A stretch of DNA of 64,000 bases from Amycolatopsis sp. FBCC-B4732 (GCF_023008405.1 NZ_CP095376.1:8226501-8290500); one strand, 5' to 3'. Shown: positions 16,872-24,619, numbered from the stretch's first letter. Numbers and translations: made by a program. Notes: a model not told the origin generated them from the letters alone.

Positions 16872-17642
16872 TCAGGAGAACTGCAGGGAGCGCTTCGCCA
16901 GGCCGTGCCAGAAGCCGTCGATCACGGTGCGGCCGGAGCCCTCGTCCGTGCTGGCGCCGAGGGAGACGAACAGCGGCGCGAAGTGCTCGATCCGCGGGTG
17001 CGCGAGCGTCGCCGCCGGTGCCTTGTGCCGGAAGTCGAGCAGCGTGTCGACGTCGCCGCTGCGCAGGACCTCGTCGCCCCAGTGGTCGAACTCGGCCGAC
17101 CACGCCGGCGGGGTGCCGTCGGTGGCGCGGGCCATCCCGCTGAGGTTGTGGGTGAAGAAGCCGCTGCCGACGATCAGCACGCCTTCGTCGCGCAGCGGCG
17201 CGAGCTTGCGGCCCAGGTCGAACAGCTCCTGGGGGTCGAGCGACGGCATCGAGACCTGCAGCACCGGGATGTCGGCGTCCGGGTACATCTCGACGAGCGG
17301 GACGTAGGCGCCGTGGTCGAGGCCCCGCTCCGGCGCGTCGTGCACCGGTGTGTCGGTGGAGCGAAGCAGCTTGCGCACCTTCGCGGCCAGCTCCGGTGCG
17401 CCGGGAGCCGCGTATTCCACCTGGTAGTAGCGCTCGGGGAAGCCCCAGAAGTCGTACACGAGCGGCACGGTCGTCGTCGCGCCGAGGGTCAGCGGCGCTT
17501 CCTCCCAGTGCGCCGACACGACGAGGATCGCGCGGGGCTTCGGCAGGTCGGCGGACCAGCCGGCGAGCTGGCGGGTCCAGGTGGCGTCGTCGGCGAGCGG
17601 CGGGGCGCCGTGGCTGAGGTAGAGGACCGGGGTGCGGGTCAT
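16872..17642 (-). CDS. DODA-type extradiol aromatic ring-opening dioxygenase
   Basis: The 256-residue protein matches the class III (LigB/YgiD) extradiol dioxygenase family at its full length. Conserved residues visible include S-H-G-A-P-P with His11, V-S-A-H-W with His45, L-D-H-G-A-Y with His110 and the catalytic-loop-like F-F-T-H-N-L with His165; these supply metal ligands and acid/base. It would cleave a catechol-like substrate (DOPA-type) using non-haem iron or zinc. The ATG at 17642 follows GGAG at a suitable distance; an in-frame start nine codons upstream lacks a site. A MarR-like gene lies just upstream on the same strand. The physiological substrate is unknown. Confidence 0.85.
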   Translation of the reverse strand: MTRTPVLYLSHGAPPLADDATWTRQLAGWSADLPKPRAILVVSAHWEEAPLTLGATTTVPLVYDFWGFPERYYQVEYAAPGAPELAAKVRKLLRSTDTPVHDAPERGLDHGAYVPLVEMYPDADIPVLQVSMPSLDPQELFDLGRKLAPLRDEGVLIVGSGFFTHNLSGMARATDGTPPAWSAEFDHWGDEVLRSGDVDTLLDFRHKAPAATLAHPRIEHFAPLFVSLGASTDEGSGRTVIDGFWHGLAKRSLQFS

Positions 17643-17657
17643 CGAGCGCTCCAGTGA

Positions 17658-17669
17658 TTGAAAGTTCAA
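17658..17669. promoter_or_regulatory. candidate operator upstream of the dioxygenase gene
   Basis: The inverted repeat TTGAA-AG-TTCAA lies 16 bases before the dioxygenase start, in the 67-base gap after the MarR-like gene. Such TTGAA/TTCAA repeats are typical MarR-family half sites. The assignment rests on shape and position only. Confidence 0.4.
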
Positions 17670-17709
17670 CTACTAGAGTACTGGACGCCGGGAGGGCCCG
17701 GGATATTCC

Positions 17710-18102
17710 TCAGGCCGCTTCGAGGTTGGCCGCGCACCGCTCCAGCGTGCGGATCGTCGTCCGGTAGTCGTCGTCGCTCACGCCACCGGTCGCGGCCGCG
17801 CGGAAGGCCTTCACCTGCTCCTCGACGCGGGCGTGCGCGCCACGGCCGGCTTCGGTGAGCTCACCGGTTTCGGCGACCCAGCCGCGGGCGCGCAGGTCGG
17901 CGACCTTCGGGGCCATCGAGCCCTCGGCGGCGACGAACGGCGCCATGGCCGCGTCGACCTCCTCCGGCGTGCGGGCGCCGAGGGCGATCGTGTTGAGTAC
18001 CTGCCAGTGCCGCCGGGTCAGCGATTCCGCTTCGAGGACCCGGGCCATGGAGGATTCGAGGAGCTCGTGGAGGTGGCGCAGCCACCAGCCGAGGGGTTTC
18101 AT
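17710..18102 (-). CDS. MarR-like winged-helix regulator
   Basis: The 130-residue protein has a helical N-terminus with W-W-L-R-H-L-H, a recognition region T-R-R-H-W-Q-V-L-N-T-I-A, a middle helix and then the wing-like V-A-D-L-R-A-R-G-W-V ... G-E-L-T-E-A-G-R-G of MarR proteins, at typical MarR length. The ATG at 18102 is used because longer frames extend through the divergent promoter. It diverges from a second MarR gene across a perfect palindrome, and may control itself and the downstream dioxygenase. The ligand is unknown. Confidence 0.72.
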   Translation of the reverse strand: MKPLGWWLRHLHELLESSMARVLEAESLTRRHWQVLNTIALGARTPEEVDAAMAPFVAAEGSMAPKVADLRARGWVAETGELTEAGRGAHARVEEQVKAFRAAATGGVSDDDYRTTIRTLERCAANLEAA

Positions 18103-18126
18103 GAGGACTCCGATATGTCGGTGAAC

Positions 18127-18152
18127 AACTGCATGTAAAAGTACATGCAGTT
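18127..18152. promoter_or_regulatory. perfect palindromic operator between two MarR genes
   Basis: Two 11-bp arms (AACTGCATGTA at 18127-18137 and its exact complement at 18142-18152) are separated by AAAG. The element is centred in the 66-base gap between the divergent MarR starts at 18102 and 18169 and would cover both promoters. The core GCATGTA/TACATGC is a plausible winged-helix site. Confidence 0.75.
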
Positions 18153-18168
18153 CGGAGGTGGAGCAACC

Positions 18169-18621
18169 ATGACGGACGCGGTGGCCGACGTCGAGCGCGC
18201 GATGATCGCGATCCGCCGCGGCCAGCAGCGGCGGGCCCTGAGCCGGATCGGCAAGGCCAGGGGCCGCGGCGCGCACGACCCGGTGCACGAACTGCTCGAC
18301 GTCGTCGAGGAGCTCGGCGACCGCGGCGAGCCCAGCACGGTGACGGCCTTGAGCGCGGCGATGGGCGTCGACCAGCCCCGCGCGAGCCGCCTGGTGGCGC
18401 GCGCGGTCGAGCAAGGGCTGCTTCGCCGCGAAGCCGATCAGCGCGACGGAAGGCGCGCGGTACTCGTGCCGACCGAAGCCGGCCAGGCGCACCTCGACGA
18501 GCTGCACGCCTTCCGGCGCTCGGTGTTCGCCGAGGTCATGGCGGACTGGCCGGACGAGGACCGCGACACCTTCGGCCGCCTGCTCACCGCGTTCGTCCGC
18601 GGGTACGGCGCCCTCGGCTAG
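18169..18621 (+). CDS. MarR-family transcriptional regulator
   Basis: A 150-residue MarR protein. The winged-helix core is visible: the helix S-T-V-T-A-L-S-A-A-M-G-V, recognition helix Q-P-R-A-S-R-L-V-A-R-A-V, and wing D-Q-R-D-G-R-R-A-V-L-V-P-T-E-A-G. The ATG at 18169 follows GGAGGTGG. It probably represses itself and the divergent gene through the operator at 18127-18152. Its stop overlaps the dnaB stop (CTAG), so the two genes converge with no terminator between them. Confidence 0.85.
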   Translation: MTDAVADVERAMIAIRRGQQRRALSRIGKARGRGAHDPVHELLDVVEELGDRGEPSTVTALSAAMGVDQPRASRLVARAVEQGLLRREADQRDGRRAVLVPTEAGQAHLDELHAFRRSVFAEVMADWPDEDRDTFGRLLTAFVRGYGALG

Positions 18622-20045
18622 TCGTGCGAGAGGTCGACGAAACGGCTGTAGTGCAGCTGGTGCGCGACGGTGATCGTCGCGGTCGGGCCGGCACGGTGCT
18701 TGGCGATGATCAGGTCCGCCTCACCGGCACGCGGGTCGTCGCGCTCCCAGGCGTCCGGGCGGTTGACCAGGATGACGAGGTCGGCGTCCTGCTCCAGTGA
18801 GCCGGACTCACGCAGGTCGGACAGCATCGGGCGCTTGTCCGTGCGCTGTTCGGGACCACGGTTCAGCTGGCTGATCGCGATCACCGGGACCTCGATCTCC
18901 TTCGCCAGCAGCTTCATCTGCCGCGAGAACTCCGAGACTTCCTGCTGCCGCGACTCGACGCGCTTGCCGGACGTCATCAGCTGGAGGTAGTCGAGGACGA
19001 CGAGCTTCAGGTCGTTGCGCTGCTTCAGCCGCCGCGCCTTCGCCCGGATCTCCATCATCGTCATGTTCGGCGAGTCGTCGACGAACAACGGTGCTTCGGA
19101 CACCTCGCTCATCCGGCGGGCCAGCCGCGTCCAGTCGTCGTCGGACATCTTGCCACCGCGCATGTCGGAGAGGCGGATCTTCGCCTCGGCCGAGAGCATG
19201 CGCATGACGATCTCGGTCCGGCTCATTTCCAGCGAGAAAATGACGCTGGTCAGCCCGTGCTTGATGGACGCCGACCGGACGAAGTCCAGACCCAGTGTCG
19301 ACTTGCCGACACCGGGGCGGGCGGCGACGATGATCATCTGGCCCGGGTGCAGGCCGTTGGTCAGCTCGTCGAAGTCGGTGAAGCCGGTCGGGATGCCCTG
19401 GGACTGGCCGCCGCGCGAGGCGATCGCGTCGATCTCGTCCATCGTCGGCTGCAGCAGCTCTTCCAGCGCGACGTAGTCCTCGCTGGTCCGGCGCTCGGTG
19501 ACGTCGTAGATCGCGGCCTGCGCGCGGTCGACCACCTCGTCGATGTTCGCGCCGTCGGCCGCGGCCGCGCCGTAGCCGTACTGCACGATCCGGGTGCCCG
19601 CCTCGACCAGCCGGCGCAGCACGGCCTTCTCCGAGACGATCTCCGCGTAGTACCCGGCGTTCGCCGCCGTCGGCACCGTCGCGATCAGCGTGTGCAGGTA
19701 GGGCGCGCCGCCGACGCGGCCCAGTTCGCCGCGCCGCTCCAGCTCCGCCGACACCGTGATCGGGTCGGCCGGCTCGCCGCGGCCGTAGAGGTCGAGGATG
19801 CAGTCGTAGATCGCCTGGTGCGCGGGCCGGTAGAAGTCGTCGGGGCCGAGGGCCTCGATGACGTCGGCGACCGCGTCCTTGGACAGCAGCATGCCGCCGA
19901 GCACGGACTGCTCGGCCGCCATGTCCTGCGGCGGCTGGCGGTCGAACCCGCCGCCGCCACCCCCGCCACCGCCGTCGGGCGGTGGCTCGCTCGGGCCCGG
20001 GTCGGACTCCGCGTACATCGGACTGCGGTCGTCGGTCAGCGCCAC
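18618..20045 (-). CDS. dnaB: replicative DNA helicase DnaB
   Basis: The 475-residue protein is the hexameric 5'-3' helicase that unwinds the replication fork. The N-terminal primase-interacting domain runs about residues 35-180, with a Gly-rich insertion before it at 25-33. The RecA-like ATPase domain has Walker A A-R-P-G-V-G-K-S-T at 242-250, V-V-L-D-Y-L-Q near 345 and the G-S-L-E-Q-D-A-D motif near 420. No intein interrupts the motifs. GTG 20045 was preferred over GTG 20057 because the latter is part of the GGAGG ribosome site. A perfect SOS box and a DnaA-box array lie upstream. An ESX cassette separates it from rplI, its usual neighbour. Confidence 0.96.
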   Translation of the reverse strand: MALTDDRSPMYAESDPGPSEPPPDGGGGGGGGGFDRQPPQDMAAEQSVLGGMLLSKDAVADVIEALGPDDFYRPAHQAIYDCILDLYGRGEPADPITVSAELERRGELGRVGGAPYLHTLIATVPTAANAGYYAEIVSEKAVLRRLVEAGTRIVQYGYGAAAADGANIDEVVDRAQAAIYDVTERRTSEDYVALEELLQPTMDEIDAIASRGGQSQGIPTGFTDFDELTNGLHPGQMIIVAARPGVGKSTLGLDFVRSASIKHGLTSVIFSLEMSRTEIVMRMLSAEAKIRLSDMRGGKMSDDDWTRLARRMSEVSEAPLFVDDSPNMTMMEIRAKARRLKQRNDLKLVVLDYLQLMTSGKRVESRQQEVSEFSRQMKLLAKEIEVPVIAISQLNRGPEQRTDKRPMLSDLRESGSLEQDADLVILVNRPDAWERDDPRAGEADLIIAKHRAGPTATITVAHQLHYSRFVDLSHD

Positions 20046-20069
20046 CGCCCCGGACACCTCCTCATCGTG

Positions 20070-20091
20070 TCGAACACCCGTTCGATTATGC
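20070..20091 (-). promoter_or_regulatory. LexA-type SOS box with -10 element at the dnaB promoter
   Basis: Bases 20070-20085 read TCGAAC-ACCC-GTTCGA, an exact match to the established mycobacterial/actinobacterial LexA consensus TCGAAC(N4)GTTCGA. Directly upstream on the minus strand lies CATAAT (20086-20091), a good -10 element, so LexA would cover the transcription start. A matching -35 is not obvious. The box is 24 bases before the chosen dnaB start. Confidence 0.75.
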
Positions 20092-20280
20092 CGGATCTTC
20101 GCTCTCGAAGCACGCGGCTCGTGCCGTGCTTCCCCGTCACCCGGACCTCGTCACCGGAGATGATCGACGACAACGTCGACCGGCGGCCGCAGACACGCGG
20201 AGCGCCACGGTGAGTACAGGCCCGAGGCGGGACGCTAGATCCCCCACACGGCCGATGGCAATTCCGGGTGGGGAGCCTTC

Positions 20281-20504
20281 TGTGGACAACCTGGGGATGA
20301 ATGGGGGTAACCAATCACAGGTGGCGTGAGAGCTGTGGACAAGTTGGGGACAAGCGTGATCGGTCTCCCGAAACCCCCAGGTCAAGCCATGTGAACAAGC
20401 TGTGGAGAACTTGCGGAAAACTCGTTCGGCGTGTCGCGTGAAGTCCGTCCTTCGGCGTGTCGTGGACCAGTCCGGGCCCATTGACCCCCAGGGCCTGTGG
20501 ATGA
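20281..20504 (-). promoter_or_regulatory. array of DnaA boxes upstream of dnaB
   Basis: Same-orientation 9-mers related to TGTGGACAA (complement of the DnaA box TTGTCCACA) occur at 20281 and 20334 (exact), at 20345, 20390, 20401 and 20496 (8 of 9, the last counted against TGTGGATAA), and at 20292 and 20412 (7 of 9). They form groups with an exact 11-base start-to-start step: 20281/20292, 20334/20345 and 20390/20401/20412. The array occupies most of the 508-base gap between the EspG-like gene and dnaB. That gap has no open frame I would call a gene, and between 20092 and 20280 I see nothing else. Confidence 0.65.
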
Positions 20505-20553
20505 ATATCACGCAGGGTAGAGCGGCCACCCGGTGGACTGAACGGCGCGGGCA

Positions 20554-21342
20554 TCAGGCCGCGGTGAGCCGGCCCTGTGCGCTGCGTAACCGGTCAGCGA
20601 GAACGCGCTGGTCGGCCGGGGTGAAGGCGATCCGGTTCTCCCCGCGCCCCGGAACCTCTTCGGTCAGCCACCGGCCTTCCGACGTATCGATGTAGTTCAC
20701 CGGCCGTTCGATCCGGTGCCGCGCGCCACTCCGGTTGCGGGCCGCGACGTAGAGGCTGCCGCTGCCCATCCGGCGCAACGCGAGGATCCGGCGGAGCTCG
20801 TCGGCCTCCTGCGAACCTTCGGCCGGGCGGTCGTTGCGCAGCACCGCGAACCCGTCGTCGTCGCGGCGGGCGGTTCCTTCGATCTGGCTCTTCGGCACGG
20901 TCAGCGGAGCACCGCGACCGGGCGCCAGCTTCGGGATCTGGCCGAGGAAGTCGTCGAGGAGTTCGCCGGGGCGCGAAGAGCCGAGCACGACGACGTCCAT
21001 TTCCTCGTGCTTGGCCAGCACGAACGCCTCGCCGCCGGCGCTGCCGCCGAGCAGCCGGTAGCTGACCGGCTTGCCCTGGAAGCCGCCGTCGACCCAGCCG
21101 TAGTACTCCAGCTGCGGCCGGGCGATCGCCTCGACCGTCGCGACGAACCCGGGGTGCATGCCGCGCGGGCCGAACAGCCCGGCCTTGGCGAGTTCGGCGT
21201 TGACGCGCTCGTCTTCCTCGCGCTGGGCCTCGTCGCTGTACCAGGTCGGCGTCTCCGCGAGCACCGTGTGCGGCTCGCCGCCCCGGCGCCGGATGAGGTT
21301 GAGCAGGGTGCCGGTCGTGATGGTGACTTGCCTGTCCAGCAC
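20554..21342 (-). CDS. ESX secretion-associated protein, EspG family
   Basis: A 262-residue cytosolic protein with the N-terminal pattern of actinobacterial EspG proteins (strand V-T-I-T-T-G-T-L-L-N-L-I-R-R-R-G-G followed by H-T-V-L-A-E-T-P-T-W). EspG chaperones bind PE/PPE substrate pairs and deliver them to the type VII secretion machine. GTG 21342 follows a GGGGGAAG site; longer frames run into the preceding gene. It is the last gene of the ESX cassette, after a PPE-like gene that could encode its client. No EccC ATPase or EccB/D/E membrane component lies in the window, so the machine must be elsewhere. Confidence 0.8.
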   Translation of the reverse strand: MLDRQVTITTGTLLNLIRRRGGEPHTVLAETPTWYSDEAQREEDERVNAELAKAGLFGPRGMHPGFVATVEAIARPQLEYYGWVDGGFQGKPVSYRLLGGSAGGEAFVLAKHEEMDVVVLGSSRPGELLDDFLGQIPKLAPGRGAPLTVPKSQIEGTARRDDDGFAVLRNDRPAEGSQEADELRRILALRRMGSGSLYVAARNRSGARHRIERPVNYIDTSEGRWLTEEVPGRGENRIAFTPADQRVLADRLRSAQGRLTAA

Positions 21343-21430
21343 CGCTCTTCCCCCAGTCGAAAACAGTTCTCGAACCCGCTGAAAAGCCGGGCGCGCCCAT
21401 CTTGGCACGCGCCCGGTGGCCCCGCGTGCG

Positions 21431-22777
21431 CTACTCGCCGATGACCGGCGGCGCGGTGAGCTCGTCGGTGCCGAAGATGTCGTTCGGGTCGTCGCCGAGG
21501 AGGTACTTCGACGTGCGTTCCTCGTCGCCACCGCCCTGGCCCTTGGCGCCGTGCCCCATGCCGCCCATCCCGGTGGCACCGGCCCGGCCGGCCCCCGCGC
21601 CGCCCGCGCCCATGGCACCACCGGCGGCGCCGGCGCCCATGCCGCCCCGGCCCGCGCCCGCCCCACCGGGCACGGCCGCGCCGGTCGAGCCGCCCGGCCC
21701 GAAGCCCCCGCCGCCCGGGCCGAAGCCCGCCGACGGGTCACCGATCCCGCCCGAGCCGCCGGGGCCGAAGCCCCCGCCGCCGGGGGTCGAGAAGTCGCCC
21801 GCGCCACCCGAACCACCGGGACCGAACCCGCCGGCCCCGGGGATCTTCGGCGGCGTGAAGCCGGACGCGTGGGTGCCGTCGAAGTTCGGCGGGGTGAACC
21901 TGTCGGCCCCGGGGATCTGCGACGGGTCGTAGTTCCCGCCGGGGATCTGCGGCGGGTCGAACTTCGGCGTCTTACCGGGGTCGAAGCCCGGCACCTTCGA
22001 CGGGTCGAAGCTGCCGCCGGGCGGCGTGGTCGGCTGGCCGCCGAAGGACGGCACACCCCCCGCACCCGGCATGTTCACGCCGGGCATCGAGCCACCGCCG
22101 CCGCTGCCGCCGCCGGTCCCGTCGCCGGTGCCGTTCCCGTTGCCACCCGGCTTCTTCTTGCCGTCCTTGCCGCCGTCGACGTTCACGTTCTCCTGCTGGC
22201 CCTTGAGCGCGGAGTACGTCGGCAGCTTCTGGCCGTTGTCGTTGCTCGCCTTGTAGTAGGTGTTGAAGGCGTCGACGTTGGCCTGGCCCTTGGCGTTGTA
22301 GTCGCGGATCGCCCGGTCGGTGTCGGTCGTCCACGGCGTCACCGCGTTGAGCAGGTTGTTCTTCGGCGGGTCCTTCGGGACCTCCTGGACCTGCGTGTGC
22401 ACGGTGGTGAAGGCGTTGTGCTGCTCGCCGAGGTACTTGTCGGACTCGGTCAGCTTGGTGCCGGAGTCCTCCATCCACACCCGCAGCGGGTGCGCGCCGG
22501 CGTTCTGCGCCGCGTCGGAGCCGCCGCCCGTCCAGGCCGCGTCCATGTCCTTGGCCAGGCCGTCGATCGTGCTGAGCCGCTCGGCGTAGGCACCCTTGAG
22601 CCGGCTCGCCGCCGACTGCCCGTTCGCGATCGAACCCGCGCCGGGACCGGTGGTGATCTTCTCCCAGATGTCGTAGCAGTCGATCTTCCGGTCGCCCTGC
22701 GCCGAGGTGTGGTCGTCGGAGTGCGTGGTGGCCATGTTGTAGGCGGCGAAGCCGCCCAGCAGCACCAGTTCCAGCAT
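21431..22777 (-). CDS. PPE/WXG100-like ESX protein with Gly/Pro-rich C-terminus
   Basis: A 448-residue protein. The N-terminal half (about 1-190) is alpha-helical with a long antiparallel-helix pattern, including A-W-T-G-G-G-S-D-A-A, a W-x-G-like turn near residue 83, typical of PPE/WXG100 proteins. The C-terminal half is low-complexity Gly/Pro with repeated P-G and G-G-F-G-P-G-G-S-G-G units and ends in an acidic tail. The ATG at 22777 follows GGGAGG. It is separated by one base from the DUF3558 gene upstream and precedes the EspG-like gene, consistent with a secreted substrate and its chaperone. Secretion is inferred, not seen. Confidence 0.75.
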   Translation of the reverse strand: MLELVLLGGFAAYNMATTHSDDHTSAQGDRKIDCYDIWEKITTGPGAGSIANGQSAASRLKGAYAERLSTIDGLAKDMDAAWTGGGSDAAQNAGAHPLRVWMEDSGTKLTESDKYLGEQHNAFTTVHTQVQEVPKDPPKNNLLNAVTPWTTDTDRAIRDYNAKGQANVDAFNTYYKASNDNGQKLPTYSALKGQQENVNVDGGKDGKKKPGGNGNGTGDGTGGGSGGGGSMPGVNMPGAGGVPSFGGQPTTPPGGSFDPSKVPGFDPGKTPKFDPPQIPGGNYDPSQIPGADRFTPPNFDGTHASGFTPPKIPGAGGFGPGGSGGAGDFSTPGGGGFGPGGSGGIGDPSAGFGPGGGGFGPGGSTGAAVPGGAGAGRGGMGAGAAGGAMGAGGAGAGRAGATGMGGMGHGAKGQGGGDEERTSKYLLGDDPNDIFGTDELTAPPVIGE

Positions 22778-22778
22778 C

Positions 22779-23375
22779 TCAGCCTCCCAGGGTGTGGATC
22801 ATCGCTTCGCCGAACTTCTGCGCGACCGAGCACGGGTCCGAAGCGCCGGCGCCGTTGTCGTACTGCACCAGGATGTTGACCGCGAGCTCGTCGGTCACCG
22901 CGACGAACAGGCCGCACTTGCCGCTCTTGCGGTCGTCGACCGCGGCGGCGTAGACGGCCGGGTAGCCGGCGGCCTGGGTTTCGCCCCAGTAGGCGTCGTT
23001 GGCCTTGGTGTCGTAGACGTCCTGGAGCCCGTTCTTGTTCGCCGTCACCGTGGTCACGTCGATCTGGTTGCCCGGGTCGGCGGCTTCGGTGAACGTGCAG
23101 CTCGGGCCGTTGCCCGTGGTCCGCGGCTCGCCTTCGCCGAGGCCTAGCTCGGAGCGCGTCGACGCGGACTGCGTCGCGCAGGCGTCCGAGGTGATCGACC
23201 CGGTGTTGAGCGGGCTCGGCACCCGCGGCGCGGTGTCGGCGACCGAGCGGGTCTCGCTGCTGGATTCGGCGGTCGACGGCGCCGCGTTGGCGGTGCCCCT
23301 GGTCTTCCCGCCGCACCCGGCGACGGCGAGCACGGCACAGGCCAGTGCCGGGACGGCGAGCAGTCGTCGGTTCAC
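22779..23375 (-). CDS. DUF3558 lipoprotein
   Basis: The 198-residue protein has a lipoprotein signal with lipobox A-V-A-G-C-G-G about 20 residues in, then a Ser/Thr/Ala linker and a DUF3558 domain with paired Cys (D-A-C-A-T, S-C-T-F, K-C-G-L-F, D-P-C-S-V). DUF3558 lipoproteins are frequent companions of ESX loci in Pseudonocardiaceae. The GTG at 23375 overlaps the stop of the small ESX-like gene (GTGA), so they are translationally coupled. It should sit on the outer face of the membrane; its role is unknown. Confidence 0.82.
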   Translation of the reverse strand: MNRRLLAVPALACAVLAVAGCGGKTRGTANAAPSTAESSSETRSVADTAPRVPSPLNTGSITSDACATQSASTRSELGLGEGEPRTTGNGPSCTFTEAADPGNQIDVTTVTANKNGLQDVYDTKANDAYWGETQAAGYPAVYAAAVDDRKSGKCGLFVAVTDELAVNILVQYDNGAGASDPCSVAQKFGEAMIHTLGG

Positions 23376-23725
23376 GTGGCCTGGTTCCCCGTCTTCGCCA
23401 TGTCGGCCTGGGTGTCCGACTCCTTGGTGGTGATCTTCTGCTTCGCCGCGGTCAGCGCGTCGATGTAGTTCGTGACGTATTCCTGCATCTTGCGGTTCTG
23501 CTCGAGGAAGGCCTGGCCGGACGGGTTCGCGAGCTTCTCCCAGTCCTCGCTGGCGAACTCCTTGCCGGGCGCCTTCACGTTCGCCATCAGGTTGGCGTCG
23601 TTGTAGTCGCGCTTCAGATCGGCCCGAAGATCCTGCCACTTCTTGATGACGGCGTCGATCTTGTCGGCGTCGAACGTGAAGCCACCGCCACCGGCCGGTG
23701 CTGACATGTTGACTTCATTGGCCAT
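23372..23725 (-). CDS. small ESX-type helical protein
   Basis: A 117-residue protein that begins the ESX cassette. After a short Gly-rich start it is almost entirely alpha-helical with two long helices separated around N-P-S-G near residue 68, the size and hairpin shape of WXG100 family proteins. A strict W-x-G is absent; the turn contains W-E-K-L-A-N-P-S-G. It precedes the lipoprotein, PPE-like and EspG-like genes on the same strand. Being a small ESX partner or substrate is inferred from size, fold pattern and context. Confidence 0.7.
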   Translation of the reverse strand: MANEVNMSAPAGGGGFTFDADKIDAVIKKWQDLRADLKRDYNDANLMANVKAPGKEFASEDWEKLANPSGQAFLEQNRKMQEYVTNYIDALTAAKQKITTKESDTQADMAKTGNQAT

Positions 23726-23802
23726 CCGGATCCATCCCCTTCGCGTCCCCGCCCATTCTCCTCCGACGCCGCCCGTGTGTCCGGGGTTCCCCCGAAACGC
23801 GT

Positions 23803-23837
23803 GAAGGCGGGCCGCCCACCAGGGACGACCCGCCTTC
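23803..23837 (-). terminator. terminator of the rpsF-ssb-rpsR-rplI operon
   Basis: A perfect 9-bp stem (GAAGGCGGG / CCCGCCTTC) with a 17-base loop lies 14 bases past the rplI stop, separating the ribosomal operon from the ESX cassette. Confidence 0.7.
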
Positions 23838-23851
23838 CACGAGGTACTGCC

Positions 23852-24313
23852 TTACTGCGCGACGGCCTTGACCTCGAGCCGCACGTCGACCTTCACGTCC
23901 GGGTGGAGCCGGGCGCCGACCGAGTGCTTGCCCACGGTCTTGATGTGGTCGCGGAGCTCGATGACCCGCTTGTCGAGCAGGGGGCCACCGGCCGCCTTGA
24001 TCGCGTCGACGATCTCGCCGGCGGTGATCGAACCGAAGAGCTTCTTCGAGCCCTCGGCCGCCTTGCCGGTGAGCTGGATGGCGCCGAGGCCCTCCAGCGT
24101 CGCCTTGATCTCCTTGGCGTGGTCGAGGTCGCGGATGCGACGGCTCTCCTGCGCGCGCTGGATGGTGCGCACGTTCTTCTCCGCGCCCTTGGAGGCCACG
24201 ATCGCGTAGCCCCGCGGGAGCAGGTAGTTGCGCGCGTAACCGTCCTTGACCTCGACGATGTCGCCGGGGCCGCCGAGGTTGGCCACGTCCGTGGTGAGGA
24301 TGATCTTCGCCAT
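23852..24313 (-). CDS. rplI: 50S ribosomal protein bL9
   Basis: The 153-residue protein matches full-length L9: the N-terminal domain M-A-K-I-I-L-T-x-D-V-x-N-L-G with the R-N-Y-L-L-P-R-G-Y signature near residue 30, a long linking helix, and the C-terminal domain with L-F-G-S-I-T near residue 90. L9 binds 23S rRNA near the L1 stalk. It is the last gene of the rpsF operon, 14 bases after rpsR. Confidence 0.97.
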   Translation of the reverse strand: MAKIILTTDVANLGGPGDIVEVKDGYARNYLLPRGYAIVASKGAEKNVRTIQRAQESRRIRDLDHAKEIKATLEGLGAIQLTGKAAEGSKKLFGSITAGEIVDAIKAAGGPLLDKRVIELRDHIKTVGKHSVGARLHPDVKVDVRLEVKAVAQ

Positions 24314-24327
24314 TTCAGTGCCCTCCC

Positions 24328-24576
24328 TTAGCGCGCGGTCGAGGTGTAGGGGAGCAGCGCCATTTCGCGGGAGTTCTTGACCGCGATGGCGATGTCACGC
24401 TGGTGCTGGCTGCAGTTGCCGGTGACGCGACGGGCACGGATCTTGCCGCGGTCGGAGATGTACTTCCGCAGCAGGTTGGTGTCCTTGTAGTCGATCAGTT
24501 CCGGGCGGCCCTTCTTCTCGGCCTTGCAGAACACGCAGACCTTCTTCTTGGGCTTGCGGATGGGTGGCTTGGCCAC
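24328..24576 (-). CDS. rpsR: 30S ribosomal protein bS18 (zinc-type)
   Basis: The 82-residue protein has the S18 core [18 protein letters not shown]. It keeps Cys residues in K-V-C-V-F-C and T-G-N-C, the zinc-ribbon (C+) form, so a second zinc-free S18 paralogue may exist elsewhere, as in mycobacteria. S18 pairs with S6 on the platform of the small subunit; rpsF is in the same operon. Confidence 0.96.
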   Translation of the reverse strand: MAKPPIRKPKKKVCVFCKAEKKGRPELIDYKDTNLLRKYISDRGKIRARRVTGNCSQHQRDIAIAVKNSREMALLPYTSTAR

Positions 24577-24619
24577 TGTCTACTCCTGGTAATTCAAATC
24601 TTTGTGGATGTGTACGAGA

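Noticed and set aside
20092-20553. A chromosomal origin in front of dnaB
   Set aside because: Although DnaA boxes are clustered, there is no dnaA or dnaN here and no A/T-rich unwinding region; a regulatory or titration site is a better reading.
20554-23725. A complete type VII secretion locus
   Set aside because: No EccB, EccC, EccD, EccE or MycP gene is in the window; only accessory/substrate genes are present.
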